NCBI GenBank assembly: GCA_037157565.1
Contig: JAZHRO010000014.1
Coordinates: forward strand, 95,759,501 to 95,823,500
From: Thalassia testudinum
Taxonomy: Eukaryota; Streptophyta; Magnoliopsida; Alismatales; Hydrocharitaceae
Length of the DNA stretch: 64,000 nucleotides
Direction: 5' to 3'
Below the pieces are notes generated by a model. It was not told the origin of the DNA, searched no databases, and saw nothing but the letters and a program-made list of their open reading frames with translations. Of this stretch, positions 56,427-64,000 are shown one piece after another (the stretch's first letter is position 1; each line of letters begins with the position of its first letter). The position numbers and the translations under genes are program-made.

Positions 56427-58400
56427 GTTTTCGCCTAGTTGGAGGCATTAAACTCAGCATCTACCTCACATTCTACCATCACCATATACATACTCGCTTT
56501 ACACATAGCATATTTTTCTTTTAAGCATATTTCTCTTGCATATTGCATATTATTAGGTTGGCCAGTGCTGAACATTAAAATTTTAGGTGCAATTCCAGGT
56601 GATCTCTACCCACTTACTCCTTGCTGTATTCATTTTCTTTTATATTCATGCATAAGGACATGCAAGAACTTAGGCATGGGGGGTAGATATGACAAAACTA
56701 AAAATTTTTATGCCAACATTTAGGAAAACCCCGGAGCTGCATGTCAAACATACTTTAGGACCCTAACTAAAAGAACAACTGACTCCACCTCCAATGTTCG
56801 CATTGGAGCTAAAAATCGTCCGCAACAGCCACTTCCGACTCACCCACTCACCTTTTGTACTAAATTTAGGGTCAAGCTGAATGTAACCCGAAAGGGAAAT
56901 TTCATGAAGTACGAATATAAGAGGTTACTTGTTTATAGCATATACATAGTGTATCCATGAATAAGGTTATCTTATTAAGAGAATGCATTAGGAATTTTAT
57001 CCTCTAGTTGATTCCTGTAATCTAGAATCCAGTACAACATTTCATATACACGTAGAATTTGCAATGGATTCATGGTGAAGGCTGATAAACGTCATTAGTC
57101 CATCAAGAAGAAGTAGTGCCTCTTCTCCTAAACCCTTGGATAATGTTTTGGGAGTTAGGCAGATTTTCTTACAAAAATCCACTAAATAGTATGAGATGAG
57201 AGTAGAGTGTACTAGTGCTCTAGGATTAGTGTAAGAAATCCGGAATCCTAGATAATTAGGTGATGATACTCAGAGATTAGCCATAGTTTCCGCTCTCAGT
57301 TCCTGCATATACATTTTTGTATGAAATTTTGAGAGCCACCAAATAAGGCAAATACACGGAGAGCAAGTTTTCATAAAACTAGGGCTAAGGTGGATGGTTA
57401 CAACCATTCTTTACGGAATCCTTGGCTGAACGAGGGTATTGATGTCAAGGTCAGAAATACACCGTGCTATCCATCTATCTTGGTGCCGTGAGTAGACACT
57501 TCCACTAAATAAGCCACCCAATGTCTCTTGAGTACCACTAATCCCTAATAATGCCTCCTCAATAAAGTTCATAAATGTATGCTAGCTTGTGTTGTGTTAA
57601 AATAAAAAATTATACATAGAAAAAAAAATGAAGAAAAAAGAGAAGAAAAATTGAAAAAAAAATTAGAAAAAGAAGAAAAGGCAAAGAAAAAGAGTGTGTG
57701 AATATTTAATGCTTATTTCAGTTGCATTGAGGCAATACTACCAAATAAATTTAAGATCCACCAAATAAGGCCTTAACCTATCTTTCTGTGTTTCTGACCG
57801 CCCGAATACTGGCTGAGGAATTCCGACTTAGTGTTAAGGTTATGAGAACTCAATTAAAGTGTTAATGCTAAGTAAGACCACTAAATACAGATCATACGTG
57901 AGAATCTGGTGAGATTGTGAGCTCTAAAAGAAGAAAAAAAAAGAAAGAAAAAGAGAGAATGAATACAATGAAACCAAAAGAGAGCATAGTTTTTCTCGAT
58001 TTTCTCTGAGATGAGTTACATAATAATTTGGGAATCTAGTTTCTATAGTACTAATCTGTACGTAGCACTAGTCGAGAGTGAGCCACCAAATATATAATCT
58101 TTTCCCTCTAAGATTCTCTACCTAAGCTTAAAGCCAAGTGGAATTCATAGAATATCTTGAATGCCCCGAGGGAAGAAGTCCGCCTATCCTGCTAGAATTT
58201 TTACTGGGGGTCAAGTATAGGCTTTAGAGGTGATTAGCTTTTCACTTGAATCCGTTGCAAAAGCTACATAGCTACACTTTCACGATTATCTGGATTTCTA
58301 GAGCATAAGATGAAAACAAAAAGGAGAAAAATCTCTAAGCATACGCTTGATAAAATAATCAATTTATTAGGGAGCCTTCCATGAAAAATTTAGTTTCCCA
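56427..58400 (+). other. 3' internal region of element W (no gene seen)
   Basis: Non-coding. It starts with a GAGGCATTAAACTCAGC block related to the post-ORF block of O. The word CCACCAAATAAGGC occurs at 57337 and 57754, with variants at about 57506 and 58085. Purine-rich runs lie at 57610-57690 and 57925-57955. No pol sequence is visible. Confidence 0.5.
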
Positions 58401-58436
58401 TTTGCTAGAGACTAGCAAGATTTAGGCATGGGGGTA
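58401..58436 (+). other. Polypurine tract and upstream hairpin of element W
   Basis: TTTGCTA (58401-58407), loop GAGAC and TAGCAAG (58413-58419) form a 6-bp stem. TTTAGGCATGGGGGTA then abuts the 3' LTR. The layout matches I, O and Z. Confidence 0.68.
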
Positions 58437-60733
58437 TGATTGCACAGCAATCATAGGTCATAATTTACCTAAATTAGGCTAGGACTTAGCATAAGTTAGG
58501 GTATGCATAAGCATTACTAGCACCTTTACTGCTTTCTTTTAGAAATGCATAAAATAATGCTATAATGTACTGATTAGGTGCATTATGTCAATCATAGGTA
58601 ATAAGCTGATCAATAGCTACATCTGAAGCTGGATCTAATGCTGGATCTGAAGAATAAAGAATAACTGGTGTTGTAGTAGAGTTGGAGCGGAAGACCTAGA
58701 TTAGATGTAGTAGATAATAAAGTAATGGAGTTAAGGAAAGCTATTCTATTAGGTAGGAATAAAGCAATAAATTGTGAAGAACTTAGGTCCATCTTGACCC
58801 TAGGATAGCCTAGAAGCTTCCCCAAGCCTGAGCCATCGTTAGATTAGGTCATCGCACCCTAGGAAGCCTTAAAACCCTAATTCCAACCTCTATCTAGACA
58901 TCCAGAACCCTTAGCTAACTCCTGCACACCTTAAACACACTTCTGCAGTATTATTGGATGTCCAGACACTTGGTCAGACTTCCAATTTCTATAGAATACC
59001 CAAGACGAAACCTAGAATCCCTCCTGACTCTGATTGGATGTCCAGACAATAAGTCTGGACTTCCAATTTTTCACCATAAGACGTATGATAATTTTATTGG
59101 ACGTCCAGAACTGCCCTCTAGACCCTGTTCAGAGATTTAAGCCTTGATCTTGGATCTCTAGCTCCCTAAAACCAATTCTACCCCTAGAAACCTAAATTAA
59201 GGTGCCCTAACCCTTGTACATCACCTTTAGACCTCCCTAAGGACCTAATTAGGCCCTCACTTAACCTAATTGACTTGGATCTTAGTCAATTCCATCAGTC
59301 TATTCAATTGAACTCATTGAGTCCAATTGAGCCCTAATCTCAGCACACACTAACCAATTGGACTCAGTGAGAGTCCAATTGACCTAGACCTAACTTAATT
59401 GAGTTGTTTTACTATCAATTAGGTTTCCACACACCCAATTAAACTTATATTAAGTTTAATTGCACTTTGCCTTAGTGAATTAGGGTTTGCAACCCTAATT
59501 TGAGACCTAACCTAGACCTAAACCCATTAGAACCTATCCTAACCCACCTAACAACTTAGGGCATGACCACACACATGCACACCCATTCACGCACTCCCAC
59601 ACCACCTAGAGTATTCTAGGACCTTCCAAAGGTGGTGCCACCTTGGTTGCCAAAAATAGCAACCAAGGATGAGTCTTCTCTTAGATCCACTTTTTGTGAA
59701 TCTAAGAACCACCCTCTCTCCCTCCTTGGATGGCCACACTTGGAGCTCTCTCTAGAGAGTTCCACACTTCTCTAGAGAGTCTCCCTTAGGTCTATAGAGA
59801 GACCTAAGGGGTGGCCATTTGCACCCATTCACTCTTGGCTCCATTTTAGCTTAGCTTCAATCCACCTCCACTCCACCTTCACTAGTAGCCTCACCATGGC
59901 CACCATCTCCACGCCAAGATGTTGGATCACTTCCTCAACCTATCTCCAAGGGCCAACCTAAGCACCATTGGCTGCCCCTCCTTCTCCTCTCAACCAAGTC
60001 AAAGGCCATCGGAGCCCACCTTCGAATGGCCTTAGTTCTGATAAATTATACTATAGCTCTTCATAGTTTTACTGCTTTATTTACTACTTAATAGTGTAGC
60101 TCTATATTCTCCCCCAATGATGCATGCATAATCCCCCCTTAGATTCATGCATGCAATCATTTTCTGCTAACCAGATTTGTGTTTCCAAGCATTCCTCTAT
60201 AAGCTTTCCATGAGCTTCATGTTGCAAACACCATCATGAATCAAAGAAAATCTTTTTCTATATATATATATCTATGTGTGAAAATCACCATGAGCCTTGT
60301 CGCAATATTTTTTTTTGTGTGATTAAAGTTGCTTGCTCTTAATTACTATCTGTTGCAACTAGCATGTCGGTATCTGAAAATATCGAGGATCTAACTATTA
60401 ACGCATTTTTTGTAAATAGCCACCACGTAACTAGAATCGTGTGTACTGAAACTCACACTTTGACATTTGTCATCTACCTAACACATGGACACCTAATTAG
60501 GGTTAATAATGAAAGTGGCCGAACATTGATCCGACTATTAGAAACCGGTGTATGATTTTAAGCAAGTAGAGTGAGCGAGATCGATTTCAAATCTGCATTT
60601 CTGTAAATGCCTCCCAGAGACGAACGATTGGGACTCCAAGTCTCGTTATCTTAGAAATTATTTTTGTTAATCACATTTCGCAACTATACTACGATGCATT
60701 TATGATCAATTATTTTGATCTACGATCCCAACA
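58437..60733 (+). repeat. 3' LTR of element W
   Basis: This 2297-bp LTR begins with a perfect terminal hairpin (TGATTGC-ACA-GCAATCA) right after GGCATGGGGGTA. The GGAYGTCCAGA-like motif occurs at about 58896, 58955, 59036 and 59099. It ends CCCAACA at 60733. Confidence 0.88.
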
Positions 60734-61527
60734 CCTCTCTACTTCACTTTCCCTCACCCATGACACAAATTCAACCACCACTTCGCCTTCCATGACTTCA
60801 TCTTCCTCTACTCTGGTCACTCCTACGGAGAAGCTCTCTACTCACTCCGTTGATCCAAACACTTCACTGACAAGCCTACGAGCTTCACCTCATTCGTACA
60901 GGCAAAACCCTTCAAGAAATTGAGGGGATTACTATGCCCATCACCTCCTCGAACACCTTCACCTCCGCACTCACTTTCCACCTTCGCTAGTCCACCATGA
61001 CCACTCTCCCCACATGCCACCGCCACCACCACATTCGCTGCACTCGCGTGAAGCTTCTGAGCTATTTTGATAGGACCAAGAGGCCATTTTATCCTTTCCA
61101 GGTTCTCGCCAGTTCTCTGCCACTACAGGTCATCTTCCTCAACCTCGGCTACCGTGTTCTAGCCATGTTCTTCATCACTAACACCTCCAGGTGTTGTGGC
61201 TCTGCTCTAGGCACGTGCCCAGGTCTCCAATTGAAGGAGTCTACCTCTCCTTCGACTGCAATTAGAAGATTCATCAGCAGTAGCTTCATGCAGAGAACTG
61301 CAGGGACTTTAGTCCCACATTGGTGCCTAACAAGCTCACAACATGGGATAACTTGATTTTCTTCCCACGACCCCTCGCCCAGTACATGAGGGGTCGGGTC
61401 CCTCATCACGAGCCTCACACTCAGTCACTCTTTCATGCTAGTGACCCTGACCCTGTTCTTGACTCGAATACCCACCTGATTGCTTGAGCATAGATCCGAT
61501 TAGCCCTGGGTTTGAGAGAAAGTGAAG
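60734..61527 (+). repeat. Solo LTR V, middle piece
   Basis: This is the part of V between W and U. The frame 60997-61356 has no recognised domain. In another frame, LVPNKLTTWDNLIFF and LAQYMRGR look protein-like but are isolated, and I cannot assign them. Confidence 0.5.
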
Positions 61528-63222
61528 TGACGAGGCGATTGTTCGCTTTAAAAGTCATTTGTAGTTTTATGTGGTGGAAAAATTGACTAATCAATAATTA
61601 AAATAACCACTCGTAGAAGAGCAGGTCATGTCCACAGGGAGGCAATGGCGTATTTAAGTTTGCACCGGTTAAAAACGTATGTTGGTAGTTAGTTTAAATG
61701 AGAATCGAGCCAAATATGCCTTCAGATTAAGGTAGTATCAAGAGAACATGCTGAAATGGCAATTTTGAACAACTAGAGGATATTTTTTGCAATGCAGATT
61801 CAATAAAATATCAATAAAAGTTGGCAATGGCAGAAAATGCAAATATTAATAGGCCTTGTACTGTAGCAAAACAGGGAATTTCTTCCCCATGGCCGTGCGC
61901 GAAGAGGAAGGAACGGCTGGAGGCGTGAAGCTCGGAAGAAGTTCTTTGGATCGAGGGCTTCGCAGCAGTGGTGGTGGCGAGTTGCGAGGTGGCCAGAGCC
62001 GATCAGATGGAACTCCGGCGAAGGTGGGTTGCACGGCTGAGTTTCTGGCAAGGAGGCGCACGCAATGGTCTATGCGCGCGCTGAGGGTGGTGCTGCTGCA
62101 GGCGCGTCGCTGCTGCTGGATGTTGCTAGCGGATGCTACAAGGAAGGCGCATGGTAGGTAGGCAGTGCACACTGGAGTGGGTGTGCTGGAGTGTTGGTGC
62201 GTGCTGAAGTGCTGATGAGCTTGGCACTGCAGGTGGTGCATGCACAGAGGCGGATGCTACTGCAAGCGGTGCGCAGTCTGCAGGCGCGTTGGAAGTGAAG
62301 CGCAGCAAGTGTGGTTGCTGATGCAGGCTGGAGAGGCATGCGTGGGCTGGTGGTTGGCGTGGGAGGAGATGCAGCGCATCAAGGTTCAAAGGAAGGCGTG
62401 CGACAGGTGTACTGGAGTGGAGGCGTGCTGAGGCGCTGGCGGTCTTGTGCAGTTGGAGGGATGCGGGTGTGAAGGAGCGGCTGGTCCTGCTGCTATGTGC
62501 GCGGGTGGTGTGATGTAGGCGTGAAGTGGAGGTGAGGCGTAGAAGGAGTGGCGGCAGCTGCAGGCTTGAAATGATGAAGAGGGGTAAAGTGGAGGTTGTT
62601 GGTGATGACAGCGAGGGTGGTGATGTTGATTCTGGTGAGACACAGTGATGCAGATGAGCTCCAGATGGTGGTGTGGCCTATCACGCCACACACCCACGGT
62701 GATGGAGGCTCGTTGCCGCGGTTGAGGCTGGCGGTGGTGAAATGGACAAGATGAAATCTCTGCACAGTGTGGATTGTTGGGATGGTGGCCTCCTACGCTC
62801 GGCTGTTGGATTATGTAGAGGTGGGAGCAGATCCACCTTCTCCGCTATTCCATGAATGTAGGCTTTAGTGCGGCAGTTGGTGGCGTTGCAGCGGCAGCCG
62901 AAGGAGATGCAGCCGTTGCTGAAAAGAAGAAGAATAAAAGATAATGTTAAAATATTATGGTTATTTATATACAAACCCTCAACTTTTATGTTAACTTAAA
63001 TTAATGCATGTAATGCACCTAATTGGTTAACTAATTAAATGAATGCAATTCTAAGTTAATTCTAAATGCATTTAAAATATGAATGCAATGCATGAATTAT
63101 GTAATTAAATTAGAAATATGAATTAATCTATTTACATCCTAATTTCTGCTAAATAAATGTTAGAATTAACCTAATGTCTAGGCACTTAAATACTTAAATA
63201 GCCCACAAATATGGGCTAACCA
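61528..63222 (-). mobile_element. Solo LTR U, nested in V
   Basis: Flanked by TGAAG (61523-61527, 63223-63227). On the minus strand it starts TGGTTAGCCC and ends ...CGCCTCGTCA. A TATA box GTATATAAATAAC (62961-62973) and a U5 block (GCCTCCCTGTGGACATGACC, about 61636-61655) are in the right order. The GC-rich part after the TATA box (61850-62900) opens many frames on both strands with no domain. There is no primer site or internal region, so it is a solo LTR of a family not otherwise present here. Confidence 0.75.
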
Positions 63223-63227
63223 TGAAG

Positions 63228-63739
63228 AAGGAAAGAAAGGGAAAGAGAGAGAGGGGGAGGGGGCTTTTGTTCTGCTGCCTACCTCTCGACACTTAGCGAA
63301 TTCTGAAGGCCTTGCCTCTGTTGGTGTTGGTGTTGAGCTTTGTTGTGCCTCTCCCTGAGGCTTGAGAAAGAGAGGCCATTGCGTCTATTGCTGGTTCTGA
63401 GTGCACTGTGCACTTATCCTATGTGGCATTTGATTGATTGATACTATTAAGATATTTGATATTATTGTAATTAGGATAATTGGTGATTCAAATCACCATT
63501 TTACCCTAATCTTTTTGGTTATATTGACCCCTTACTTCTATATTTATGTTATTTGTGCTTGAGATTGCCATTATATTGCTATATTATGCTTAAAATTGTG
63601 ATCTTGAGATTAATTGCAACACTTGTTCCCTGCGTTTGACCTCAGATTTCTTTTGAGCTAATAAATTGTATTTGTTCATGTGCTATTTTCAGTTATATTA
63701 CAACGAAGTGATTTTAAAATCCCAATCAGCGCTTGAATA
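63228..63739 (+). repeat. Solo LTR V, right piece with U5
   Basis: It contains a purine run (63228-63260), an 8-bp inverted repeat (TGGTGATT...AATCACCA, about 63480-63498) and the U5 block (63623-63642). It ends at 63739 against GGCAT. Confidence 0.7.
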
Positions 63740-64000
63740 GGCATGACCCATTAATGGTTCAATCAAGTACCAGTCGAACAAACCGCTTGCTTTCAAGAAT
63801 TGGAGGACAAGTTTTGCCAGTATTTTGCCAGGTAACAAATGCTTAGAGATAAACTTAAAAGGTTATCAGAAGTCAGAAAGTGAAAGACTGAGTCTTTCCG
63901 ATCCTACCTAGATCGGTTCGAGGCTCAGTACTTCAAGTGCAAGGGGCTTCACGATGCCATAGTCACCAAGTACTTCAAGTCAGGTCTCCGACTAAAAGGT
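63740..64000 (+). pseudogene. Element G gag, continuation, cut by window end
   Basis: After the second GGCAT copy (63740-63744) the Gag core continues with WFNQVP, CFQELEDKFCQYFAR, then SFRSYLDRFEAQYFKCKGL and KYFKSGLRLKG. The order and frame follow directly from PSYLSG before V, proving that V was inserted into this gag. Stops are present (for example at about 63743-63760 and 63873). The remainder of G is outside the window. Confidence 0.75.

Larger units (their letters stand above)
39388..60733 (+). mobile_element. Element W: LTR retrotransposon, non-autonomous, nested in V
   Basis: LTRs at about 39388-41690 and 58437-60733 share primer site, hairpin and G-rich tract rules with I, O and Z. 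Without Z the internal region is about 5.3 kb and contains a leader, a broken ORF and a 3' non-coding part; no pol domain is visible. The LTRs differ noticeably more than those of O or I, so W is older. I could not find a matching target duplication: flanks read ...TTTTC or CTCCT on the left and CCTCT on the right, and the first bases of the left LTR are altered. Confidence 0.82.
38133..63739 (+). mobile_element. Solo LTR V (O-related family), split by W and U
   Basis: V starts TGATGGGAACACCATCATGAGCC-like sequence closely related to the start of the O LTR and is flanked by GGCAT (38128-38132, 63740-63744). Its pieces are 38133-39387, 60734-61527 and 63228-63739, about 2.56 kb in total, close to the O LTR length. 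A TATA-like CTTATAAGG is at about 39053. The U5 block (CTTGTTCCCTGCGTTTGACC, 63623-63642) lies about 100 bp from its end. No internal region is left, so it is a solo LTR from recombination between LTRs. Its last bases are TA rather than CA. Confidence 0.8.

Noticed and set aside
61846..62774. His/Pro/Ser-rich frames on the minus strand of solo LTR U
   Set aside because: GC-rich region after the LTR TATA box, frames on both strands, no domain; same pattern as in the I LTRs.

Overview
This window is plant nuclear DNA, very probably from an angiosperm with a large, repeat-rich genome. About 85-90% is retrotransposon sequence, nested up to five levels deep. I see no tRNA or rRNA genes, no CRISPR array and no bacterial-style genes. 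The species cannot be named from the sequence alone. One host gene is well supported: a small three-exon CLE peptide gene on the minus strand (35463-35965). Its CLE box and the following His-Gly resemble CLAVATA3/FON2. It lies in a roughly 3-kb island (about 33700-36640) between retroelements.

Left half (1-26911). A plant L1-type LINE on the plus strand (3448-6755, resuming at 25835-26911) carries endonuclease, reverse transcriptase and zf-RVT remnants. It is split by element O (6756-25829, minus strand, target duplication CTAGG). The 3' LTR of O is in turn split by element I (8233-17480, plus strand, target duplication GAAGG). The uninterrupted 5' LTR of O at 24600 preserves the empty site for I. 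The LINE is also cut on its left by the LTR of element Q (1996-3447, minus). A partial LTR of family W (1-1172) lies inside Q's leader.

Middle (26912-36640). This stretch holds an LTR-like segment, a possible SINE, a GGAGGTGATGG-rich low-complexity block, a CACTA-type end, a decayed Ty3 gag and a possible small MITE, followed by the CLE gene island.

Right half (36640-64000). A Tat-like Ty3 element G (LTR, degenerate primer site, gag from 37373) is split by solo LTR V (38133-63739, target duplication GGCAT). V is split by element W (39388-60733, plus) and by solo LTR U (61528-63222, minus, target duplication TGAAG). W is split by element Z (43840-55271, minus, target duplication GATAA). The 3' LTR of Z is split by solo LTR S of family I (44554-46737, minus, target duplication TGTGG).

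I, O, W and Z share tRNA-Asp-type primer sites. I, O and W lack any recognisable pol and carry one long Ser/Pro/acidic ORF; Z keeps gag-protease but has lost RT, RNase H and integrase. All four look like non-autonomous Athila/Tat-related elements that would need proteins from a relative. They also share unusual cis signals. The 5' terminus of every LTR folds into a short hairpin whose stem sequence differs between families but stays complementary. A second hairpin (TTTTGCTA...TAGCAAAA) sits just upstream of the polypurine tract. A GTTCGA-like block lies in U5. This shared cis architecture is the most interesting possibly undescribed signal; the CLE gene is the most interesting host feature.
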